Below are positions 7,414-14,436 of a stretch of DNA of 64,000 nt, piece after piece. Position 1 is the stretch's first letter. Each line of letters opens with the position of its first letter. Source of the stretch: SKLM01 sp964575455 (GTDB lineage: Bacteria > Chloroflexota > Anaerolineae > B4-G1); contig CAZNRX010000002.1 in NCBI GenBank assembly GCA_964575455.1, positions 1-64,000 of the forward strand. Reading direction: 5' to 3'. The notes beneath the pieces were generated by a model. That model was not told the origin of the DNA. It was given only the letters and a program-made list of their open reading frames with translations, and made no database searches. A program made the position numbers and the translations under genes.

Positions 7414-8526
7414 ATGGGCCTGCCCCTTCAAGGCGAGTTGCGCGCTCCGATGGTGTGGAGTACAATCCCAGCGCTCTCAGCACAAGGTGAGGAGGTAGAG
7501 ATCGCGGAAAGTGCCGACCGGGCTCTGAGTTATCTCACGTCTCTTTGCGCGGCGCTTGAAGGCGCCCAGAGGCTTCTCATTCTGCCCCACAACGATCCGG
7601 ACCCCGACGCCATCGCCAGCGCGGTTGCGCTTCAGTGGCTGCTGCAGGAGGAACGGGACCTGGAGAGCCACATCGTCTATCGGGGGATCATCGGGCGCGC
7701 CGAGAACAAGGCCCTGGTGCGCTATCTGGGTTATCCGCTGAGGCCGCTGGCGGATGGCGAGCTGTCCAGATCCTTGCCGATAGCCCTCGTCGACACGCAG
7801 CCTGGGGCTGGCAACAACGTTCTTCCCCCGTCCGCGGACGTGGCCGTGGTCTTCGATCACCATCCCATGCGGCAGGAGACGTCCGCCGCCGATTTCGCGG
7901 ACGTTCGACCGGGGGTGGGCGCTACCTCGACCATCCTGACCGAGTATTGTCGGGCCACCGGCTCTGAGCTTCCTCCATTGATCGCCACAGCCCTCTTCTA
8001 CGGCATCAAGACCGATACGATGGGGCTGGGCCGAGGCGCCAGCCATTCGGACGTGGCCGCCTACTTCTACCTGCAGGCTCGTATCGACGTCCAGGCCCTG
8101 GTGAGGATCGAGCGCGCGCAGGTGCCCCCGGAGTACTTCAGGGGGTTGGTCTCTGCGATGCGGTCGGCCCGTGTCTATTCCGATACGCTGATCATCAGCA
8201 GAGTTGAGGGGATGGGACGCCCCGACCTGCCGGCCGAGATGGCGGACCTTCTTCTGCGCCTCGAGGGTGTTGAGTGGGTCATCTGCGCGGGGGTGTACGA
8301 CGACGAGATGATGTTGTCGGTCCGGACAAACCACCAGCGGGGGGCGGGCCAGCTGATCCAGGACGTGGTCGGGCCTATGGGTTCGGCCGGAGGCCACGGG
8401 ACGATGGCGGCCGGCCAGGTGCCCCTCAAAGGGTGGGATCCAGAGGCCCTGTTCCGTCAGCTCAGGCGGAGGACGCTTGAGCGTCTGGAGATCGCCCCTG
8501 ACGTCTCCGGTGAGACCTTGATCTGA
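7414..8526 (+). CDS. DHH/DHHA1 phosphoesterase (NrnA/RecJ-like)
   Basis: This protein of up to 370 residues has the DHH phosphoesterase core: HNDPDPD (59-65), VDT (126-128), DHH (148-150) and GIKTDT, all metal ligands. A DHHA1 domain with GGHGTMAAG lies near the C-terminus. Relatives are nano-RNases, pAp phosphatases and c-di-NMP phosphodiesterases, so the likely role is degrading very short RNAs or dinucleotides. The start is unclear. ATG 7414 has GGGAG upstream but overlaps the divergent promoter's -35. ATG 7450 has no good ribosome site. The best Shine-Dalgarno precedes an ATC at 7501. The gene converges on atpG. Confidence 0.88.
   Translation: MGLPLQGELRAPMVWSTIPALSAQGEEVEIAESADRALSYLTSLCAALEGAQRLLILPHNDPDPDAIASAVALQWLLQEERDLESHIVYRGIIGRAENKALVRYLGYPLRPLADGELSRSLPIALVDTQPGAGNNVLPPSADVAVVFDHHPMRQETSAADFADVRPGVGATSTILTEYCRATGSELPPLIATALFYGIKTDTMGLGRGASHSDVAAYFYLQARIDVQALVRIERAQVPPEYFRGLVSAMRSARVYSDTLIISRVEGMGRPDLPAEMADLLLRLEGVEWVICAGVYDDEMMLSVRTNHQRGAGQLIQDVVGPMGSAGGHGTMAAGQVPLKGWDPEALFRQLRRRTLERLEIAPDVSGETLI
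7438..7466 (+). promoter_or_regulatory. Possible promoter of the DHH phosphoesterase gene
   Basis: TTGCGC (7438-7443), a 17-base spacer and TACAAT (7461-7466) lie inside the 5' end of the open frame. A strong Shine-Dalgarno GAGGAGGT follows at 7489-7496. If used, translation would start after 7474, downstream of both ATG codons. Confidence 0.35.
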
Positions 8527-8542
8527 CCGCTCTCCATCTCAC

Positions 8543-9532
8543 CTACTCCTCTCCCAGAAGACCGGCTCCGGCGGCTAACTCCGCCATCTCCTGCGTGATC
8601 TCCTGGCGCAGCGCTGTCTGTATGGACAGCGTCAGATCCTCGATCAACTGATCGGCGTTCTGTGTGGCCGACTCCATCAGCTGGAACCGCGTCGAGTGCT
8701 CCGCTGCCGATGAGTCCAGCAGCGTGCTGTACAGCTGAACTGCAGTCCACTGTTCGACCACGGTGGCGTAGAGGCTCAGCGGGTCGGTGTCGATGATGGG
8801 CGGGGGCCACGGGCTGAAGCGCCCGGGGGGCCTACCCTCTGGCGAGCCCTCGTCTGTCGGGAGCTGGGGAGGGATCAGCTGCGTCATGATCGGCTCGAAC
8901 GCGCCGGTGCCGCGGTAGCCATTGTAGATCAGGTGGACGGCGTCCAGCTCGTGTTCCTCGTACGCTGCCAGCCACCGGCGCGTCAGCTCCAAGGCCATGG
9001 AGATAGATGGGAGCGTCGTGACGGAGAGCGTGCCCGCCGGCGCAGCGTCGTGGCCACGTCGGCTGAGCACCCGCTGAACTCGGCTGCCCAGGATCTCCAG
9101 CTCGACCTGCATGCCCGTCGTGGACTGTCGGCGAAGGTAGCGCTCAGCCTCATCGGCGATGGCCACGTTGAATCGGCCGCACAAGCCGCGCTCGCTGCCG
9201 ATCACCAGAGCCTTGAGCCGGGTGGCACGGGTGTGGCGCCCCCGGGGGCTGGGGGCAGGAGGGGTGGCTTCGCTGTCCATGCGTCTGCCTGGAAGCGGCA
9301 CGAAGCGTGGCAGCCACTCCTGCAACCGGCTCACGATGCCCTGCTCAGCCTGGAGATGGGGCGCGAGCGCGGGCAGCATACGTTTGAGCCGCTCCGCATA
9401 GGCCCGCACGCCGCTACGCCGCTTGATGGCAGCCTGCCAGCTGCCCAGCGAGATGGTGCGCAGACCATTCAGGATGGGCTTGACGCTGCGGATGTTCTCA
9501 AGGCGTTCGCGAGCTCGTTCTACTTCTTCCAT
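8543..9532 (-). CDS. atpG: N-type ATPase gamma subunit
   Basis: This 329-residue gamma subunit forms the central rotor shaft. The N-terminal coiled-coil helix starts 'MEEVERARERLENIRSVKPILNGLRTIS'. The Rossmann-like domain shows 'VIGSERGLCGRFN'. The C-terminal helix contains 'TRFQLMESATQNADQLIEDL' and 'RQEITQEMAELAAGA'. Two Pro/Arg/Ser-rich insertions (about 81-100 and 230-250) make it longer than typical gamma subunits of about 290. It is the last gene of the atpDCQRBEFA-G operon, 58 bases after the inserted PII-fold gene. Confidence 0.92.
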   Translation of the reverse strand: MEEVERARERLENIRSVKPILNGLRTISLGSWQAAIKRRSGVRAYAERLKRMLPALAPHLQAEQGIVSRLQEWLPRFVPLPGRRMDSEATPPAPSPRGRHTRATRLKALVIGSERGLCGRFNVAIADEAERYLRRQSTTGMQVELEILGSRVQRVLSRRGHDAAPAGTLSVTTLPSISMALELTRRWLAAYEEHELDAVHLIYNGYRGTGAFEPIMTQLIPPQLPTDEGSPEGRPPGRFSPWPPPIIDTDPLSLYATVVEQWTAVQLYSTLLDSSAAEHSTRFQLMESATQNADQLIEDLTLSIQTALRQEITQEMAELAAGAGLLGEE

Positions 9533-9590
9533 CCTACCTCTTCAGCTCCCGGTTCAAGGCGTTGATGGAGGGGGCAACGTCCCCTGGCGC

Positions 9591-9908
9591 TCAGTAGGTC
9601 TCGCTCCGTTTGATGTCCCAGACGAAGACGACCGCACCGCCCAGTCGAGGCCTCGCGGGCATGGGTGCGCTGGAGGCCTCCTCTCCTTCCACGGATTCCA
9701 CCACGGGCTCTGAGCGGCAGGTGTTCTCAATGATGCTCAGGACGTCGTCAAGATTCTGGGCCTCTACCGCGATGAAGAGCGTCATCTGAGCCTGGCGCAG
9801 CATGCCGCCTCGGGTCTCCACATAGGTTGCCGTGTGATTGGCTGACACCAGTGCCTGCAGGACGCGTTCCGCCTCGCCACGCGGCATGATGGCCATGATC
9901 ATCCTCAT
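9591..9908 (-). CDS. PstA/DarA-like (DUF970, PII-fold) putative nucleotide-signal receptor
   Basis: This 105-residue protein matches the PstA/DarA (cyclic-di-AMP receptor) fold end to end. It has 'MRMIMAIMPRGEAERVLQAL', then 'TRGGMLRQAQMTLFIAVEA' (GG at 34-35), then 'VLSIIENTC', and the C-terminal 'LGGAVVFVWDIKRSE' strand typical of the family. The family's GNTT ligand segment reads RQAQMT here, so the ligand may differ from c-di-AMP. The ATG overlaps the atpA stop as ATGA (9905-9908), so it is translationally coupled and lies between atpA and atpG. It is not a known N-ATPase subunit. A control role on the pump is inference. Confidence 0.75.
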   Translation of the reverse strand: MRMIMAIMPRGEAERVLQALVSANHTATYVETRGGMLRQAQMTLFIAVEAQNLDDVLSIIENTCRSEPVVESVEGEEASSAPMPARPRLGGAVVFVWDIKRSETY

Positions 9909-11593
9909 CGCTTGAGCCTCCTCTCCGACCACTGAGTGGCGTAGTTGAAGATGGTCGTCATCAGCGCCTCCCGGGTGTCTGGGACAAGCTCTCCGGTGCG
10001 GTTGATCTGTTGCAGGAGCTCTGGCTCTCGTTTCTCGACCAGGTCCAGCAGTCCTCTTTCGAAGGCTGGCACGTCGTCGACAGAGACGCGATCCAGGATG
10101 CCTTCGGTAGCGGCCAGAAGCATCACGATCTGGGATGAGAGTGCCAGCGGCTGGTGGATGGGCTGCTTAAGCGCGGCGCGAAGCCGGCGCCCTTGCTCGA
10201 TCTGACGTCGCGTGGCTTCATCGACCTCGGCGCCGAAACGGGCGAAGCGGCGGACCTCCTCGTACTGCGACAGCTCCAGTCGAAGCTCTCCGGCCACCTC
10301 GCGCATGGCGTCCGCCTGGGCCTCGCCGCCCACGCGCGACACGCTTTGTCCCACGTCCACCGCGGGCTTGATGCCTCGGTTGAAGAGGTCGTTGTCGAGC
10401 ACGATCTGTCCATCGCAGATGGAGATCAGGTTCGTCGGTATGTACGCCGAGACGTTGCCCCGCTGAGTCATCACGATGGGCAGCGCCGTCAGCGAGCCGC
10501 CGTCCTGTTCGTTGCTCAGCTTACAGGCGCGTTCCAGCAGACGCGCGTGTATGTAGAAGATGTCGCCGGGATACGCCTCTCGTCCTGGAGGACGGCGCAG
10601 GAGCAGGCTCAGCTCGCGATAGGCATTGGCGTGCTTGTTCAAGTCGTCGTAGACGATCAAAGCGTCGCGACCCTTGTCCATGAAGAACTCGGCAATCGTG
10701 CAGCCAGTATACGGGGCCAGGTAGCGCAGCGCCGGAGGATCCTCGGGGCTGGCCACCACGACGGTCGTGTAAGTCAGGGCGTCGTGTCGACGCAGCGTCT
10801 CGATGATGCTCAGGGCAGAGCTCTTCTTCTGACCGATGGAGACGTAGACGCATGATACGTCGCTCTTTCGCTGGCTCAGGATGGCGTCCACGGCGAGGGT
10901 TGTCTTTCCTGCCTGGCGATCGCCCAGGATCAACTCGCGCTGCCCGCGTCCAATCGGCAGCAGCGCGTCGATGACCTTCGTGCCGGTGTACAGCGGCTCG
11001 TTGACCGGGGCGCGCTCGACGATGCCCGCGGGCTCACGTTCCAGGAATCGTCTCTCGATGTCTTGGATCGGCCCTTGGTCGTCGAGAGGCTGCCCCAGCG
11101 GGTTCACGACCCGCCCCGACAGCTGGTGTCCCACCGGCACGCGAACGCGCTCCCCGGTGGCCGTCACCAGATCACCGCCCTGGATGCCCTCGTCGGGTCC
11201 CAGGAGGATCACATCGAGCCGTGCATGATCGAGGTTCAAGATCATGCCCCTTACACCGGTGGGGAACGCCACCAGCTCGTCCGTGCGCGCCAGCGGCAGT
11301 CCCGAGAGCGTGGCGACGCCATCGCCGATGTGCTGCACCGTCCCCACATCCCGGAAGATGACCCGGCTTCGCTGCTCCCTCGCGTGCTTGCGCAGTGCCT
11401 CCAGCAGCGGGGTCACCTCTGTTCCGGCTTCGGGGCTCGCGGCGATCTCGGAGACGCGGTGCTTGAGACGCTCCGGGAAGGTGATCTCCTGGACGTCCGG
11501 TTCGCCCTCCTGCTCCACCAGCTGCTCGTGGATCGTGTCGACCAGGGTCGAGATGTCGGGCTGGATCTGCTCGCTACGTCTCGGCTTGCTCAT
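9905..11593 (-). CDS. atpA: N-type ATPase alpha subunit
   Basis: This 562-residue non-catalytic alpha subunit of F1-type ATPases has the P-loop GDRQAGKT, 'VYVSIGQKKSSA', 'DKGRDALIVYDDLNKHA', the alpha signature 'PAVDVGQSVSRVGG' and the C-terminal helical domain. About 80 N-terminal residues precede the beta-barrel start 'RDVGTVQHIGDGVATLSG', longer than in standard alpha subunits and as reported for N-ATPases. It overlaps atpF by 20 bases and is followed by the PII-fold gene with a 4-base overlap. Confidence 0.96.
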   Translation of the reverse strand: MSKPRRSEQIQPDISTLVDTIHEQLVEQEGEPDVQEITFPERLKHRVSEIAASPEAGTEVTPLLEALRKHAREQRSRVIFRDVGTVQHIGDGVATLSGLPLARTDELVAFPTGVRGMILNLDHARLDVILLGPDEGIQGGDLVTATGERVRVPVGHQLSGRVVNPLGQPLDDQGPIQDIERRFLEREPAGIVERAPVNEPLYTGTKVIDALLPIGRGQRELILGDRQAGKTTLAVDAILSQRKSDVSCVYVSIGQKKSSALSIIETLRRHDALTYTTVVVASPEDPPALRYLAPYTGCTIAEFFMDKGRDALIVYDDLNKHANAYRELSLLLRRPPGREAYPGDIFYIHARLLERACKLSNEQDGGSLTALPIVMTQRGNVSAYIPTNLISICDGQIVLDNDLFNRGIKPAVDVGQSVSRVGGEAQADAMREVAGELRLELSQYEEVRRFARFGAEVDEATRRQIEQGRRLRAALKQPIHQPLALSSQIVMLLAATEGILDRVSVDDVPAFERGLLDLVEKREPELLQQINRTGELVPDTREALMTTIFNYATQWSERRLKR

Positions 11594-12368
11594 CGGTTAA
11601 GCGCTCTCTGAGGGCCTGTGAGATCTGCTCCCGCAGCTCATCCAGCCGGCCGGAGATCGAGTTGTCGACCACGATGTCGGCCAGGCGGACGCGCATCCCC
11701 GCCGCGAGGGAGGGGTCGGTCTCCAGCTGCATGTCGACGTTCCGGTCCGCCAGGGCGGTGAACGTGCGGGCCAGCTCTCCCTGTTGCTCCGACGTCAGCG
11801 GTTTGGCCGTGGTCACGTGCGCCGTGGGCGTCCGTTCGCCCAGCGAGCGTCGGAACGCCCGCACGCGCTCCATCTCCTCACGGCCCATCTCCCAGATGCG
11901 GTCGCCCAGCTGCGCAACCAGCGCGTCGTGCACCTCCGGAGGGGCCGCCTGTTTGATCACCTCGGTCCCGACATCGAGGACGGCGTCGATCAGCTCACCG
12001 TGGAACTCGTCCACCGCCTGCTGACGCATCTGCTGGACGTCCGCCCGTGCGTCGCTCAACATCTCTTCGATGTCTTGCCGCACGTCCTCCAGCATCCGCT
12101 GGCGCTCGGCCTCGGCTTGCTTCTGAGCTTTCGTGATGATCGTGTCCGCTTCCTCCTCGGCCTCCGCCAAACGCGCCTCCAGCTCCTCGCGCAGCTTCTC
12201 GGACGCCTGACGATCCTCCCTGATTTGCCTCATCATCTCTTGTTTCTCGGCGCGCCGCTCTCGCACCCGGTTCATCACGGGCCGGAAGGCGAGGTAGTAG
12301 AGCGCCGCGGCCAGGACCAGGAAGTTGATAGCTTGGAAGGCGATCGTCGCCCAATCAATAGTCAGCAT
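11574..12368 (-). CDS. atpF: N-type ATPase b subunit with delta-like C-terminal domain
   Basis: This is a 264-residue peripheral stalk protein. Residues about 8-28 form the membrane helix, followed by a long charged coiled coil (about 30-130, rich in E/R/Q/A). From about residue 175 the sequence resembles the C-terminal part of the delta/OSCP subunit: 'KPLTSEQQGELARTF', 'DPSLAAGMRVRLADIVVDNSISGRL'. No separate atpH exists in the operon, so the fused domain probably provides the F1 contact. It lies 3 bases after atpE and overlaps atpA. Confidence 0.92.
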   Translation of the reverse strand: MLTIDWATIAFQAINFLVLAAALYYLAFRPVMNRVRERRAEKQEMMRQIREDRQASEKLREELEARLAEAEEEADTIITKAQKQAEAERQRMLEDVRQDIEEMLSDARADVQQMRQQAVDEFHGELIDAVLDVGTEVIKQAAPPEVHDALVAQLGDRIWEMGREEMERVRAFRRSLGERTPTAHVTTAKPLTSEQQGELARTFTALADRNVDMQLETDPSLAAGMRVRLADIVVDNSISGRLDELREQISQALRERLTDEQAET

Positions 12369-12371
12369 GCA

Positions 12372-12653
12372 TTATACCCCGGGGAAGAAGCGATCGATCA
12401 CTGGGTTGGCGAATATCAGGACCAGGATGACCAGGAGGACGTAGATCGCTGTGGACTCCAACAGCGCCATCGAGATGAGCAACGTTGTCCGGAGGTCGCC
12501 GGCGGCCTCGGGTTGGCGGGTCATGCCCTCCAGTGCCTTAAGCACAGCCCGGCCCTCGACGAGGGCTGGAGTCAGCGCGCCCAGTACGATCCCGAGCGTT
12601 GAGCCGACGATCGTGACCAATGTGATGAGCGTTCCCGGATCCATGTCTGTCAT
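12372..12653 (-). CDS. atpE: N-type ATPase c subunit (rotor ring)
   Basis: This 93-residue two-helix c subunit forms the ion-carrying ring. The polar loop reads RQPEAAGD. Helix 2 carries the ion-binding 'LLESTAIY' with Glu-Ser-Thr. Helix 1 carries a second acidic residue in 'TPALVEGRAV', 13 residues before RQPEA, where the sodium-type Ilyobacter subunit has Gln32. Carboxylates in both helices are a feature of N-type c subunits; coupling ions differ among characterised members, so Na+ or H+ is open. The start is ATG 12653, with GAGGAG seven bases upstream; the frame extends five codons further. Confidence 0.95.
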   Translation of the reverse strand: MTDMDPGTLITLVTIVGSTLGIVLGALTPALVEGRAVLKALEGMTRQPEAAGDLRTTLLISMALLESTAIYVLLVILVLIFANPVIDRFFPGV

Positions 12654-12752
12654 AGGTAATCTCCTCATTGTATCTGTTCTGACGTCTGATTGCCTGGACT
12701 AGCGCGTCGCGGCCCCGACGCCGGTCCGGCCGGAGTGCGATGGCCGTCGGCA

Positions 12753-13454
12753 CTAGGTTTCTGCACTATCCTCAATCCCTTCGGTCGTTTCCGGCTCTTT
12801 GAGCCCGGTGCTGATGTAGACGGCCGCCAGGGCCGTGAAGATGTAGGCCTGCAGCAGGCCGGTGAATATGTTCAGCCCGATGACGGGCAGCGGCACGAGA
12901 AGGGGGATAAGCATGAAGACGACCACCACGATGAGCTCTGTGCTGAGCACGTTTCCGAAGAGCCGGACGGCCAGCGACACCGTGCGGCTGATCTGCCCGA
13001 TGATCTCCAGGGGCAGGAGGAAGATCGGCGAGGCCAGGTTCTTGAGATAGCCGAGAACCCCCTGTTGGCGCATGCCGTAGTAGTGGACGGAGAAGAAGAC
13101 GACGACGGCGAGCGCCACGGGAGTGTTCAGGTCGCGCGTGGGAGCCACGACGGGCAGCATCGTGCCCCCGGGCAGTGGGATCGTCGGCAGGATGCTGAAG
13201 ATGTTGGCGAAGGCCACGAAGATAGCCAGAGACCCCAGAAACGGAAGATATCGCTCGAGGCGGTAACCTCCGAGCAGGTCAGCGATCAGATCCTCCAGGA
13301 AATCGAGCAGCATCTCAAGCATCACAGGGCGCCGGCGACGAATAACGACGGCGAGCGCAATGATGATGACCATCATCATCCACGTCGCAACGACAGTGTC
13401 TCGTACGTTGACGCCGAAGATAGAGAAGACGACCTGAGGGAAGAATCTATCCAT
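12753..13454 (-). CDS. atpB: N-type ATPase a subunit
   Basis: This 233-residue membrane stator protein carries ions to and from the c ring. It has several hydrophobic helices, 'LGSLAIFVAFANIFSILP' and the essential arginine motif 'SLAVRLFGNVLSTE'. The C-terminal helix pair reads 'LLQAYIFTALAAVYIS'. The length and the arginine agree with a functional a subunit. It lies downstream of atpR by 3 bases and upstream of atpE by 99 bases. Confidence 0.96.
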   Translation of the reverse strand: MDRFFPQVVFSIFGVNVRDTVVATWMMMVIIIALAVVIRRRRPVMLEMLLDFLEDLIADLLGGYRLERYLPFLGSLAIFVAFANIFSILPTIPLPGGTMLPVVAPTRDLNTPVALAVVVFFSVHYYGMRQQGVLGYLKNLASPIFLLPLEIIGQISRTVSLAVRLFGNVLSTELIVVVVFMLIPLLVPLPVIGLNIFTGLLQAYIFTALAAVYISTGLKEPETTEGIEDSAET

Positions 13455-13457
13455 AAG

Positions 13458-13760
13458 TCACTCCTGTGAGCTCAACCATCTCGGAAGGACCGCGCGCTCC
13501 CCGGCAGTATGAACCCAGATCACGGTCGCCGAGCGAGCGAGCCAGAGCCCAGCGAAGGCGAGGAGCCCGGGACGAATGCCGCGCGTCAAACCGGCGATGA
13601 GCAGCGCAGCGACGAGGGTCAGGCGCAGCGCCATTCCGCCCAGCGTGAGCAACAGCGGGCTGGCCTCCATATCTGTCCGAAGCCGAGCGACGGTCCACCA
13701 GCGGGTGAGGCTGGTCAAACCGCCGACCACGCCTCCCGCCAGCAGCCAGAGGCCGGTCAT
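13458..13760 (-). CDS. atpR: N-ATPase subunit AtpR-like membrane protein
   Basis: This is a 100-residue protein with three predicted membrane helices (about 3-20, 37-62, 68-84): 'MTGLWLLAGGVVGGLTSL', then 'LLLTLGGMALRLTLVAALLIAG', then 'LLAFAGLWLARSATVIW'. The middle helix has the buried arginine (ALRL) and the last the 'WLARS' arginine known from AtpR. AtpR is specific to N-type operons and is thought to interact with the c ring during assembly. Position between atpQ (4-base overlap) and atpB (3-base gap) supports the call. Confidence 0.88.
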   Translation of the reverse strand: MTGLWLLAGGVVGGLTSLTRWWTVARLRTDMEASPLLLTLGGMALRLTLVAALLIAGLTRGIRPGLLAFAGLWLARSATVIWVHTAGERAVLPRWLSSQE

Positions 13761-14035
13761 GGCGCCGCACCGTCCTCTTTCTCCCTTTGCTCCATCCTCC
13801 CCTCGCATTGCTGGCGAGAGCGCTCGTCCACGCGGTGGATCGACCGGATCACGTTGTAGAAACCGGTGGCGATGCCGAAGAGCAAGAGGCCAAGGGTGAA
13901 GACGTATCGCGTGTTCAACGCATGGTCCAGCACGTACCCAATCAGCACCCCGCCGAAGATGGGCAGCGCCAAGTCCCAGCCCAGGGATGTGGCCCGCAAG
14001 GCCTCTCTCCATATCTCCTGCTCGCGTCTATTCAT
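13757..14035 (-). CDS. atpQ: N-ATPase subunit AtpQ-like membrane protein
   Basis: This 92-residue protein has two membrane helices (about 20-38 and 45-63), a charged N-terminus and a charged C-terminal tail. The 'LALPIFGGVLIGYVLDHAL' plus 'FTLGLLLFGIATGFYNV' pattern matches the AtpQ/AtpZ/AtpI-type small proteins encoded beside Fo genes. It overlaps atpC by 8 bases and atpR by 4 (ATGA), indicating coupled translation. Confidence 0.87.
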   Translation of the reverse strand: MNRREQEIWREALRATSLGWDLALPIFGGVLIGYVLDHALNTRYVFTLGLLLFGIATGFYNVIRSIHRVDERSRQQCEGRMEQREKEDGAAP

Positions 14036-14423
14036 GGTCCGCTGTCAGCGTGCCTCGGAGCGTGACGTCCGGTTCTGTCTCCAGCTTGCCCCACAGCTCC
14101 CGAGCCAGCCGTTCGAACCGCCTCTCCTCCGAGACCGTGGAGGTCCTAGGCGTTGTCTCGGCCTCACACTGCCCACTGGTGAGGACCGTCACCCGCTCAC
14201 GTTCGACTTGCAGAATGCCCGCCTCGGCGTTGAACACGTGCTCGCCGGCTTCGTCGGCGTAGCGCAGCGGAGCCGTGATCGTCTCGGCCAGCAGCGGGGC
14301 GTGGCCGGGATAGATGGTGATGCCTGTTCCGTCGACCAGGCGGAGGTGGACCCACCTCGCTTCGCCGACTTCAAGCAGCATCTCGGCCGGATTCAACACG
14401 CTCAGTTCGAAGGTCTTGGCCAT
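14028..14423 (-). CDS. atpC: N-type ATPase epsilon subunit
   Basis: This 131-residue epsilon subunit has the beta-sandwich domain typical of the family: 'FELSVLNPAEMLLEV' start, 'TIYPGHAPLLAE', 'EAGILQVERERVTVLTS'. A short helical C-terminus follows. It lies immediately downstream of atpD, 13 bases away, as expected for the atpDC pair at the head of N-type operons. Confidence 0.94.
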   Translation of the reverse strand: MAKTFELSVLNPAEMLLEVGEARWVHLRLVDGTGITIYPGHAPLLAETITAPLRYADEAGEHVFNAEAGILQVERERVTVLTSGQCEAETTPRTSTVSEERRFERLARELWGKLETEPDVTLRGTLTADHE

Positions 14424-14436
14424 GCTCGTTCGCTGC

